A DNA stretch of 64,000 nucleotides. Source: Pseudovirgaria hyperparasitica (Eukaryota > Ascomycota > Dothideomycetes > Acrospermales > Acrospermaceae). This document shows positions 35,691 to 44,962 of this stretch, piece by piece. The first letter of the stretch is position 1; each line of letters starts with the position of its first letter. A program made the translations under genes and the position numbers. Location: positions 1,420,805 through 1,484,804 of the forward strand of contig NW_022985556.1 in the NCBI RefSeq assembly GCF_010093815.1, read 5' to 3'. The notes under the pieces were generated by a model. The model was not told the DNA's origin. It worked only from the letters and a program-made list of their open reading frames with translations, and made no database searches.

Positions 35691-36746
35691 ATGTACTTCC
35701 TTCCTATCATCGCGATCTTCTCCTCGCTCTGCACCGCCGCTCTTCAATACCGCGGTGTCGACATCTCCTCCCTCCTCGTCACGGAACAAGCCGGCATAAC
35801 CTACAAATCGACCTCCGGCACCACCCAACCCCTCGAAACTATCTTGAAATCCTCCGGCGTCACTTCCGTGCGCCAACGCATATGGGTCAATCCTTCCGAC
35901 TCCATTTACAACCTCGACTACAACGTGAAGCTGGCGAAACGCATGCACGCCGCCGGGCTTTCCATATACCTCGACCTGCATTACAGCGACACTTGGGCCG
36001 ACCCTGCGCACAACAATGCGCCCACGAAATGGTCTAAATACGACTTGAACACCATGGCATGGGCAGCATACAACCACTCCCTGGCCGTCTCGAACCGCTT
36101 CGCCGCCGATAACATTCCCGTAGATATCATCTCTGTTGGCAACGAAATCGGCAATGGCTTTCTATGGCCCATCGGCACAACCACGTCTTACCCTTCTATT
36201 TCCAGGCTACTGCATTCCGCGGCATGGGGTATCAAAGACTCGACCCTGAACCCAAAGCCGAAGATTATGATCCACCTCGAAGATGGCTGGAGCTGGACCA
36301 AGCAGCAGTACTTCTACGACTCAGTGCTGAAGAGTACTACGGACGGACTGACGAGCAGTGATTTTGACCTGATTGGCGTTAGCTATTATCCGTTCTGCAA
36401 CGCCGCGGCGACGCTGTCCGCATTGAAAACGAGTTTGAAGAACATCAATTCGCGATATGGGAAGAGCGTGCTTGTAGTCGAGACGGATTGGCCAGTCAGC
36501 TGCCCAAACCCGAGTAACGCATTTCCGAGCGATGCCAAGAGCATTCCGTTCAGCGTGGCAGGGCAAACGACTTGGATCAAGACTGTTGCGGCAGCAGTTG
36601 CGCAGACACCAGGCGGGTCGGGGTTGTATTATTGGGAGCCGAGCTGGATTGGGAATAATAATTTAGGGTCGAGCTGCTCAGACGTGCTAATGGTCGAGCA
36701 GAACGGACAAGTCAGAGCGAGTCTGAATGCGTTTGGGCAGATATGA
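35691..36746 (+). CDS. GH53 arabinogalactan endo-beta-1,4-galactanase
   Basis: A secreted enzyme cutting beta-1,4-galactan side chains of pectin. Single exon, 351 aa, close to the fungal family length (about 350). Signal peptide 1-16. The (beta/alpha)8 core starts at YRGVDISS. The acid/base is E152 (SVGNEIGNG) and the nucleophile E264 (VVETDWP). LDLHYSDTWADP and the C-terminal GLYYWEPSWIG are hallmark blocks. No carbohydrate-binding module. It sits near the GH28 gene, which attacks another part of pectin. Intact. Confidence 0.95.
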   Translation: MYFLPIIAIFSSLCTAALQYRGVDISSLLVTEQAGITYKSTSGTTQPLETILKSSGVTSVRQRIWVNPSDSIYNLDYNVKLAKRMHAAGLSIYLDLHYSDTWADPAHNNAPTKWSKYDLNTMAWAAYNHSLAVSNRFAADNIPVDIISVGNEIGNGFLWPIGTTTSYPSISRLLHSAAWGIKDSTLNPKPKIMIHLEDGWSWTKQQYFYDSVLKSTTDGLTSSDFDLIGVSYYPFCNAAATLSALKTSLKNINSRYGKSVLVVETDWPVSCPNPSNAFPSDAKSIPFSVAGQTTWIKTVAAAVAQTPGGSGLYYWEPSWIGNNNLGSSCSDVLMVEQNGQVRASLNAFGQI

Positions 36747-36860
36747 GGTTCATTTAAATCTTTCTGTCTACCTGTACGATAATTTATGAGTGACTGGGCG
36801 GATACTTGACTCCTGAGACGACTTAGAGAAATGAACACAATCTGCTATTGAAATAGCAAC

Positions 36861-37398
36861 CTACTTCGGCGAGGGTGCGGTATCCTGTCTCACAATCAAT
36901 CTCCACACTAAGCCTCGACCCTCGAACTCAGACTCACCAAATAGACCTGATAGAAGCTAAAGCGCACCTTGCCGTCCTCCTTGTTCAACACAGCCCTCGC
37001 AGCCCAATCCTTCGAGCAACTCTCTCCCGTCTTCATCACATAATCGACTGTTCCGTACAGCATGAACTCATTTGAATTCGGTCCGAATGGAAATACTTTT
37101 AATGGACTATGCCGACGTTGCTCAACCGCACTCCACATTACATGTCGCAGAGCGATTATATCTATTTAGTGTTAGTGTCGAAAAATGCGGTGTGAGTTCT
37201 ACAAGAATAGAGAGAGCATATACCTTGATGCCCAACGCATTTCTTTTGACCCATGACAAGTGGTGTGTCTGGCACGAAGTATTGTGCATATTCTTCATGA
37301 GCCGACGGGTTATCAGACACCTGATAGAACTCTTCAAAAAATGCTTTGTAGAGGGGATCGTACGGAACATCGGGGTACTGAGACTGGTAAGTGGACAT
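36861..37398 (-). CDS. SnoaL-like (NTF2-fold) protein, three exons
   Basis: A small protein of the cystatin-like NTF2 fold, the group that includes SnoaL polyketide cyclases and many fungal proteins of unknown role. Introns 37162-37223 and 36885-36937 give 140 aa. The third exon has only seven codons plus the stop and completes FYQVYLDTAPSPK. Without that last splice the frame would run into a non-conserved tail. Blocks seen: YDPLYKAFFEEFYQVSDNP, YFVPDTPLVMG, MWSAVEQRRHSPLKVFPFG and MLYGTVDYVMKTG. There is no signal peptide. The 3' end faces the GH53 gene with 114 bp between stops. No substrate is inferred. Confidence 0.8.
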
Positions 37399-38110
37399 TT
37401 TTGAAACTGGAATGATGTTGTTTAGTATTGAAAATGTTGCAATTAAAGTAGTCGGTTAGAAAACTCAAGGTGGAGACATCAGTTGATGCATAACGTCGGT
37501 CGGCAATATATCCATCCGGATTAATGAACGGAATCGGGCCGAGGACGCTATGTCCGGATGCGGCATTTGTGACCTGCGACCATTGGGCGTGTAAGATTTT
37601 CAAGGTCTAAGATGTCTGATCGAAGAAGTTAGATGGGAGAGAGCGACGGAGGTATCTAGGCTGAGGGGTGTGAGACTGAGGGAAGTTGCCTCGTAAGATA
37701 ATCTAGACGCGTGCAGAACAGGGTGGTAGTCGGTACCTGTCTGGCGTTGTGAACGTAAACACAGAATGGATCGAGTTGTCGCAACGTGCGTCGCACCAAG
37801 GATGATCGCCCGTCTAGGATGCAGTTCGAGCCATTGAGTATATATGTGTTAGATGGAACATCCTGTGCTCAAGTGTGGCTCACTGGGCTGCTCAAAGTAA
37901 CTGGCCTGACTTACACCGTAGATGCGCATATTCACCCAGAACGAGCATCGTTCGGCTCAATTGAGCGATTCAATCACAATCATATACAACGGCACACAAA
38001 AAAATTTCAATGAAGTATGCTTGCTGTGCTGATGAGGATGTCTGCGTTATAATACATGTTTCTGCTTGACTCCTTCATAATTTCTCACGTGTTAAAAAGG
38101 TGAAAACCCC
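37399..38110. other. Intergenic, 712 bp
   Basis: Promoter of the SnoaL-like gene and 3' flank of the coiled-coil gene. No convincing frame. Confidence 0.5.
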
Positions 38111-41100
38111 CTATTCTGCGACCCTCTTGCCCTTCTCGCGCTCTAGCATTTGCCTGAGTTCCTCATTCTCAGTGCGCTCCTCCTCCAACCTGCGCCTCGC
38201 GCCACTGCGATCCAGCAGTCTCGCCTCTCTCTCTGCTTTCAGTCGTCTCTCAAGTTCCTTGAGACGGCTTATCCAGCGCTGGTCTGTCTCGCCGGAATTG
38301 GTATCATCGCTTGTTGTTGGTACTGCATCAGCTGAATGATGGCGTAATAAAGAGCTGCCGACGCTGTGACTGGTTGATGGTGGCTTAGGGATCTTAGAGC
38401 CGCTGGAGCCAAGTACGACCTTTTCGAGGCTGTCGATTCTTTTGGAACGGATGTCCAGCGTATGTTCAAGCGTTTGGAATTCCTTGATCAAGTCGCGTTC
38501 AATGCCGCGGACGTTAGTCCGAAAGCTACCAACCACGCTCTCGATGCTCTTGATAGCCAGGATGAGGTTCTTACTGAACGCTGGGAAATGTTTTCCAATG
38601 CTCTCAATGCTCGGAAGCTCTTTGTTGATCAAGGCATGCTCTTTCGCCCATTCTGTGCCACAAAGCGTCGAAAGACGGTTCCAGGTGGCAAGAAGTAGAT
38701 TGTGTCGCTCGACTAATTGATCGCGGTATTGCGTTTCGTTGGCTGTAGCCTTGCGTCGGTCTGATTGTCTGCTTTTCTCAAGCTCCGCAATGCGCCCTTC
38801 TTGTTTCTGCTGCGCCTGAGACATGACGTATGATGATCGCTCAACCTGTTCATGGCGGGCGCGATCTTGACGACGTCCTTGTCGCTCCTTTTCAAGGAGT
38901 TCCGTTACCCTACGTGTTTCGAGGCCTGCATTTTCAAGAAGAGTGTCTCTGGTACGCAAAAGTCTTTCTCTTTCCGCCAGTTCGTTCTTAGCATCTCTCA
39001 ATCCTTGTATAGTAGTGTCGAGCTCAGTTTGAATCTTAGTAATCTCACGAACCCAACTCGATTTTGTTCCGTCCAACGACCCTAATGCCTCTTTAAGGTT
39101 ACTCTCGAGCTCATTCAACCTTGTCTTCCAGCTCTCGGCTTCGACCTCCTTTGTGGTCAGGCTCTTCTTCAGCCTCCGATTCTCGTCCCTGATTATCGAG
39201 AGTTGGTGGTTCAAGTCGTCGATAAATCTCTGCACTTCGGACTTTTCTTTGGAACTCATCGCTTCTCTTTGCTGCTTCTCTTCTGCATACTGTTGCTGAA
39301 GGTCGTGAACTTTATCTTTCTGCTCCTGCAACGAAGCTTCGCTCGCTGTCAAGCTGACCTCTAGTTCGCCGATTTTGATCTTGTCAGTCTCTTGCTCGTC
39401 TCGCAGGAATGCAGCTTCAGATTGTGTTGACTCTAGTTGGATATCGAGTCTCTCGTTCTTGTTGCTCAGGCTTTGGCATTGTTCGTCCATGATGGACAGT
39501 TCACGGCTAGCGCTGTCTAATTCACGCTCGAGAGATTGAATTTTTCGGCTCTTTGCGTGATCATTGTCTTCGAGCTGAACAACACGGCTGCTTACGTTCC
39601 TCATTTCTGACTGTAAAGCTTCGAAGTCCTCGTTGCGGTGTGTGAGCTCTCGTCGTAGCTGCGCCGTATGGTCTTTCGTAGAGGCAAGCTGTCGTTCCAG
39701 TTCTTGAAGTTCACGGAGAGCTTCTTGCTCAAGATCCTTATACTCGTGTTCTTTGGATTCTACAGTTCGTAGAAGATCATCTCGTTCGGACTGAAGTTCC
39801 TGTGCGTCCTGGAGTGCTTCGTCCCTCTCAATCTTCAGAGTAACGTTCTCCTCCTCGACGTTCGACAGAATGTCAAGATGATTATTGAATTCTCGTTCGA
39901 GGTCTTGGTTGGTCATTTTGATCCGTAAGAGTTCGTTGCGAATCGAGGTTTGTTTATCTTCATAGGCTTCGCGCTCTTGGTCGGCCAAAGTTGTAGCAGA
40001 TGAGGCTCCATCTTGACGATTATAGGCACGAGAGACTGATCTTTCAAGAATACTGTCACCGGAAACCGACTTCGACGCGTCTGCATATCGATGTGTGCGT
40101 TTGAGTTCTTCAATTTCTTGCTGTAGGCGTTCGCGTTCCCGGTTTCGGGAGGCCAACATGGATGTTTGGGCATTCAATTGTCGCTGCAAGACAATGATCT
40201 CTTCACGTTCTTTGGTAAGAGTCTCCGATCTCAAGGGCGTTCTGGGCCATAGTTCCTTGATTGAGACATTTGATGATGATCGAGATCGTGGCGCCAATGC
40301 GAGCTGCTTGGAGCGCTCATTAAGTTGGGCTTGAAGGCTGTGAACGCGTTGATGCAGGGTTAGAGCTTCTTGTTCGGCAGCTGAACGGTAGGCATGCGCT
40401 TCATTGCGCTCGTCACAGAGCACTTGTGCTTCTTGCTCGTAGACGTCCTGTAGGTCTTCCTCAATGTTAGCTGACCCTGTTTTGAAAGACGCGCCTTCCA
40501 TCGTTTTGATGAACTCAGCCATACGTCTACATTCCAACTTCTCGCGCATTGCTTCATTGCGCCAATATTCTACTCTCTCTTCAAGCGTTTCTATTTGGAC
40601 TTCATGCTCTAGGATTTCATCTTCGTGAACGAGAAGGTCTGCACTAGTTTTTGCATCGAAGTCTGAATTATCACTGTTAACATTGGAGTCACGCGTGCAA
40701 GGACGTGTGGAGGAAGTGCCTTCTTGTGCGAAGAGCACCTTCTTGTTAAGATCCTTGATTCTTTGACGCTGTGAGATTGCTTCCTTCTGTTGCAAGACTA
40801 AGGCGGCTTGTAGCCGGACGTTTTCATCTATGATCTTTTGAACATTTTCATCAGATCGTTTGGCTAAGGTCTCATCGAGGAAGAAGATCTTCAGTTTAAG
40901 TGCAAAGTTTTCTTTGGATAGGGTTTCAATCTTGGAGTTCTGCTCTTTAAGGCTGAGACTCGCTGGGTATGGGTTCTTATATGGAGAAGCGACGACAGGA
41001 TCAAACGGATCCATCTTGACTAGGTCGCGTTGCTGTTGTCTTCTGCTATATTCTCTGGCTGTATTGAGTGGAACTTTGATGGATGACACTTGCTTTGAGA

Positions 41101-42334
41101 TGATTGTGTCCGTAGGCGCGATTGGGAGAGTTCTTTGTAGATGAGAAGGAAAAGTAGACGCGAGGGGAGTAGTCGCGGTCTCCTCGCGCAACGCGCCAAG
41201 GCTTGCGTCGCGTCCAACATCCACAGTAGCTGGTACCCTTGCGTTGCCCAGGGGATTGGTAGAGTCCACGTATGAGTCTTCTCCTGACATAGACGAAGCA
41301 ATGCTCCCGAGGCTGGGTAGGCGTGACAAAGCCATGCTCACACGGTTCTGCCCCCGACCATGAAACGAGGAGACTGCACCTCCGCTCTGCAAAGCATAGT
41401 CCGCGCCGAGAGTGCCTTCACTCGTGCCTTCTCCGGATACATCTGACCGATTGGCGATAGATGATTGCGAAGATCGTTGGCTTGCATATCTGTTCCTCAG
41501 GTAGTGCGGTCGCTTCTGAACATGTAAGGAAGGCGCACTAGAGACTTTTCGAGAGATGGTAGGCAACGATACTTCTGCCATCGAAAAGCTGGAGTTTACC
41601 TCATCGAGAGCAGATTCATCAATGTCAAGCCGGGGCTCAGTGGCTTTGACCGTTGAGGCACGAGAGTGAGTCCTCTGAGGCTCATCTGCTGACGCGCTAG
41701 GAGGACTCTCAACCTCGTTACGGACATCGGCCACAGCTCTCGATGCGTTTCGTTGTGCTGCAGCTGCCAACGGCGACGACGGTACATTTTCCGATGTCGA
41801 CGCACCTCCTTCATAATCCGGCATGTCATCAAGTTCTGTGTGCGTGGAACGAGACTTTGATAGTCTTGCGGCAGGTGTCTTATAAGCGTCTGCAGGGGTC
41901 AAAGGGGATTCCTGGTCTCCATGGTCATGGTCCTGATCCTGATCCTGATCCTGATCCTGGTCCTGGTCTTCGTGTTCCGTCCCCCGGAGCCAGTCACGCT
42001 CCTCCTCGCGATGAGGTTCAAGAAGCCATGGTCTGCGTTCCTCACGGTCTGTAATCGCGCGCCCCCCGAAAACAAATGTATCATCAACTCCAGTCAGGCC
42101 TCCTATATCCTGACCAGCTGTTACATCGGGCAGAAAACTTGATTCCATGTCCATCAGCCTTCTCCTCATTTCTTTCTCCATCAAAGCACTACCATCTATC
42201 TCAGCAGGACTTCGGTTCACCTCGCTCTTGTTGTTCAAAAAGCTGTCATCATCGGCGGTCGGCAGTGGAGGTAGGTCAGAGTCGGGCTGTTCGAACGACC
42301 GGACGGCATCATCATCTTGGCTTTCCGAAGCCAT
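38111..42334 (-). CDS. apsB: Mto1/ApsB-type microtubule-organising coiled-coil protein
   Basis: Recruits the gamma-tubulin complex to spindle pole bodies, septa and other non-nuclear sites. One exon of 1407 codons; the frame opens further upstream but the first ATG is at 42334 (MASESQDDD). Residues 1-450 are Ser-rich and unstructured, with a Q-D repeat near 120. About 458-525 is the centrosomin motif 1 (CM1): LKEQNSKIETLSKENFALKL, LDETLAKRS and IDENVRLQAAL, the gamma-TuRC binding element. A long coiled coil follows (about 540-1220). A C-terminal block (WNRLSTLCGTEWAKEHALIN to IRSKRIDSLEKVV) matches the Mto2-binding region of Mto1, which separates it from the paralogue Pcp1. It is longer than Aspergillus ApsB (about 1050 aa). 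Intact. Confidence 0.85.
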   Translation of the reverse strand: MASESQDDDAVRSFEQPDSDLPPLPTADDDSFLNNKSEVNRSPAEIDGSALMEKEMRRRLMDMESSFLPDVTAGQDIGGLTGVDDTFVFGGRAITDREERRPWLLEPHREEERDWLRGTEHEDQDQDQDQDQDQDHDHGDQESPLTPADAYKTPAARLSKSRSTHTELDDMPDYEGGASTSENVPSSPLAAAAQRNASRAVADVRNEVESPPSASADEPQRTHSRASTVKATEPRLDIDESALDEVNSSFSMAEVSLPTISRKVSSAPSLHVQKRPHYLRNRYASQRSSQSSIANRSDVSGEGTSEGTLGADYALQSGGAVSSFHGRGQNRVSMALSRLPSLGSIASSMSGEDSYVDSTNPLGNARVPATVDVGRDASLGALREETATTPLASTFPSHLQRTLPIAPTDTIISKQVSSIKVPLNTAREYSRRQQQRDLVKMDPFDPVVASPYKNPYPASLSLKEQNSKIETLSKENFALKLKIFFLDETLAKRSDENVQKIIDENVRLQAALVLQQKEAISQRQRIKDLNKKVLFAQEGTSSTRPCTRDSNVNSDNSDFDAKTSADLLVHEDEILEHEVQIETLEERVEYWRNEAMREKLECRRMAEFIKTMEGASFKTGSANIEEDLQDVYEQEAQVLCDERNEAHAYRSAAEQEALTLHQRVHSLQAQLNERSKQLALAPRSRSSSNVSIKELWPRTPLRSETLTKEREEIIVLQRQLNAQTSMLASRNRERERLQQEIEELKRTHRYADASKSVSGDSILERSVSRAYNRQDGASSATTLADQEREAYEDKQTSIRNELLRIKMTNQDLEREFNNHLDILSNVEEENVTLKIERDEALQDAQELQSERDDLLRTVESKEHEYKDLEQEALRELQELERQLASTKDHTAQLRRELTHRNEDFEALQSEMRNVSSRVVQLEDNDHAKSRKIQSLERELDSASRELSIMDEQCQSLSNKNERLDIQLESTQSEAAFLRDEQETDKIKIGELEVSLTASEASLQEQKDKVHDLQQQYAEEKQQREAMSSKEKSEVQRFIDDLNHQLSIIRDENRRLKKSLTTKEVEAESWKTRLNELESNLKEALGSLDGTKSSWVREITKIQTELDTTIQGLRDAKNELAERERLLRTRDTLLENAGLETRRVTELLEKERQGRRQDRARHEQVERSSYVMSQAQQKQEGRIAELEKSRQSDRRKATANETQYRDQLVERHNLLLATWNRLSTLCGTEWAKEHALINKELPSIESIGKHFPAFSKNLILAIKSIESVVGSFRTNVRGIERDLIKEFQTLEHTLDIRSKRIDSLEKVVLGSSGSKIPKPPSTSHSVGSSLLRHHSADAVPTTSDDTNSGETDQRWISRLKELERRLKAEREARLLDRSGARRRLEEERTENEELRQMLEREKGKRVAE
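41931..41966 (-). repeat. Hexanucleotide repeat coding Gln-Asp
   Basis: Six tandem units of TCCTGA/TCCTGG on the plus strand code an alternating Q-D run in the Mto1/ApsB protein, extended on both sides by imperfect units (H-D, G-D). Likely length-variable between strains. Confidence 0.85.
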
Positions 42335-43383
42335 GGTGGCCCATGTATATACCACTATCGCGGTATAAGCGTTATATGTCGTATGCGCTTCTGAAACCTT
42401 TACATGCGTGCCTTGGTATACCACTGAGGTCTAGTATAGCTCGGGCGGCGTTACCCGGCGTTTCCCAGCGTTTCGTCCAAGTTCTGGATGATATTCCGCC
42501 GGTACGTGCAAATATAGCACTGTTAGAGACGCAGAGCGACACGTGGGGCAGCACCAAGTCGGTATGGTGAGTAGCAAAGGTGCGCAAGTTGATCCTGTAT
42601 CGGAGATGAAGCGAGGCAAGATGACGCGTGACGAAACTGGCGAAAACGACTTAGTCACGCTGAGCCCGAAGTCGGGTGACGTTCAAGAGAGAGACTCTTC
42701 GTTGAGAGGCTTTCGAAGCAGACGAGTAAAAGAATGTGAGATCAAAGAGTGTCAGTATGAGAGCGCTTCTCACAGTGGGAAGAGATGAACCAGTCGCGTC
42801 GCCGTGAGGAACGCGCCAGGTGATGTTGGAATAAACCCTGCAAAAGCAGTGTCGCTAAACGACCTGGGCTTAGCTTGCTCCACCAAACATACCCTCGCTA
42901 TGACGGGCACTAAGTTGCTGTGTATGCTTCTTGGTGGGGTCACTGCAGCCCTATGGCTGGGCTTACTTCAAACGGACAATTGACTTCCAACTCGCGGAGA
43001 AGGTGAAATTAAAGCAAGGAGTCCATGCGAGAGACGTGGGCCAGGGTAGAACATTTCTCGGAGCGTGAGTTCTAAGTTGAGAGCTATACATTAAACTCGC
43101 AGCAATTAATACTTCGACCTTTTAAGATAAATGCATTCCACGCATGGAAAAACATAAGGCAACACCTGTACTCAGGCGCTTGAGGGTGGCATCGAAAGCA
43201 TGTGACATATATTACAGGGGTCCTAGACGGCTGTTGAAATGTCAATTGTGTAGATAGAGCAGAACTTATGCCAGAACTGCGCATCGAAACATATTGATAT
43301 CAAGACTTCAGGACATTCACTCCTGTTCTGAAAGAGGCTTAGTTATATCAGAGAGATAAACCTCCAACTAATCTGATAGGGTA
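42335..43383. other. Intergenic, 1.05 kb
   Basis: Upstream of the Mto1/ApsB gene and downstream of RPA34, both on the minus strand. Short frames only. Confidence 0.5.
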
Positions 43384-44661
43384 TCACTCGACATTTATAT
43401 CTCTCTTCTTCTTCTTACGCCTCCTGTCCTCGTCGTGTTCGTCCTTTTTACGTTTCTTCCCGCTACTGCTATCCCTTTCCTTGTCCTTTGATTTCGTAGA
43501 TGTTTTGTCTCGATTCTTCGACTTCTTTACTGACTCTTTCAGAGCGGGTTTGGCTCCTACTCGTTTCTCCTGAGAAGGAACAGCTTTACAATCATCGCTA
43601 TCTGACCACTCCAACGTTGTACCTTGGTCTTGTGTTTGACCTGACATTCGAAATCGCATTCGCAGACCCTTCGGCTGCTGCCTAAGTGGCCTCGAAGCTG
43701 GAACCTCGTACGATGTAGTTGGGTTCGGAAGGTCTATGATACGCTGAAGCTGTAGAGTTTCAGAGATAGTAGAGCGTACTGCCATTATAGATGAGTATAT
43801 TGGAACACAACCACACATTTTAAACTGACTTGGGAAGTATCTTGATCCTTTGGGTACGAGCACCCTCGTCTCTTTGCATGCTTGTCCGTCTTGGCGAGCT
43901 ACGCCGTATTTGACACCTTCGTGTGAAGTGAGCGTCAACTGTTGCTTTGCTTTTATTACACCCTTAATATCTAGGGCTTCGATATCCGCTAGAGATATTC
44001 TTGCCGGCGCAATTATATGAATTATTTGTTTTCCTCGAAGATTTGCGTCTGAAAGTATATTGGTCGAATCGTGCAGCTTCACGTCTCCAATGCCCAGCTC
44101 CTTAAAACCCGAGGGAGGTATGAAAGCAGGTCTGTTAACTACAGCAGTGCTATCGCTGGTTGTACTGCTTGCTGTTGTTTCGTCTTCCGTGGTACCATCG
44201 TCTGCGGCGATCTCGTCTGCAATGCCATGATCTGTAGCGGCATGATCGGAGCCATCGCCTTCGGTGGCATCAGAACTCTCTGAAGTACTGCTAGAATCGT
44301 CCTCTTCCACTTCCATCTCTAGTCTGAGTTCTGGGAGTCTAGGGGAAGCTTGCTGGGCTTTGCTGCAGCAGGATGCCGATCCATTCGAGTTCGCATTTGA
44401 TAGGGTCTTATTGGAAGATGCCGAGAGCGGTGTTTTACTTGACACGTTCGGAAGTGGGATTGGTGTTTCTTGAATACGAACCGCTGCTTTTTTCGCCTTC
44501 AAAGCTTGTGGCTTTCTCTCTTTCGGCGTGATGTGGTTGGTCTTTGGGACAGGAATTTGACCTGCGGAATCGTCTTCACTGCTGTTAACATATTCTGCAC
44601 TTCTGAAACTCTTTTGAGCACCAGACGTAGGCACTCCTTTCTTTGTTTTCCCAATTGCCAT
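43384..44661 (-). CDS. RPA34: RNA polymerase I subunit RPA34 (A34.5/PAF49 type)
   Basis: Part of the A49-A34.5 subcomplex that stabilises initiation and elongation of Pol I on rDNA in the nucleolus. Single exon, 425 aa. The N-terminus and the acidic Ser/Thr/Asp-rich stretch (about 110-175) are disordered. The conserved core starts at FIPPSGFKEL (about 180) and runs through KQIIHIIAPARISLADIEAL and VKYGVARQDG to about 300. The C-terminus is a strongly basic Lys/Arg tail (DRRRKKKKRD), as in yeast A34.5 and human PAF49. Yeast A34.5 is shorter (233 aa). The ATG at 44661 gives MAIGKTKKGV. It is head-to-head with GRC3. Intact. Confidence 0.82.
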   Translation of the reverse strand: MAIGKTKKGVPTSGAQKSFRSAEYVNSSEDDSAGQIPVPKTNHITPKERKPQALKAKKAAVRIQETPIPLPNVSSKTPLSASSNKTLSNANSNGSASCCSKAQQASPRLPELRLEMEVEEDDSSSTSESSDATEGDGSDHAATDHGIADEIAADDGTTEDETTASSTTSDSTAVVNRPAFIPPSGFKELGIGDVKLHDSTNILSDANLRGKQIIHIIAPARISLADIEALDIKGVIKAKQQLTLTSHEGVKYGVARQDGQACKETRVLVPKGSRYFPSQFKMCGCVPIYSSIMAVRSTISETLQLQRIIDLPNPTTSYEVPASRPLRQQPKGLRMRFRMSGQTQDQGTTLEWSDSDDCKAVPSQEKRVGAKPALKESVKKSKNRDKTSTKSKDKERDSSSGKKRKKDEHDEDRRRKKKKRDINVE

Positions 44662-44962
44662 TGTTCCTAGCTGTGCATTTGTGGTACGTTGAGTGATATG
44701 GGCAGATTCTTTCTCTAAGACGACGCTTTCAAAAAAAAAGTTCCCGTGTCGGAAGTCCGCCCTGCCAAGGACCCGCTGTGGCTGAAGTCCCGCTCCGCTC
44801 TACTTTTCTTACGTGTAGACCGTGCGTCTTCGATTTCTTCAGGTGCCCCAAAGGCTATGCAGTAACTATCAGGAAGATCTCGACGCGTGGAGTGATTCTT
44901 CACGAACGAATCCCAAGGACGCCACATTCGAACCACGACTGTTCACCAAGTCCGCGCTACAA
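44662..44962. promoter_or_regulatory. Divergent promoter shared by RPA34 and GRC3, 301 bp
   Basis: Start codons of the two genes lie 301 bp apart on opposite strands. No TATA box is obvious. Because both products serve rRNA synthesis or processing, co-regulation is plausible, but no known motif was identified by eye. Confidence 0.6.
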
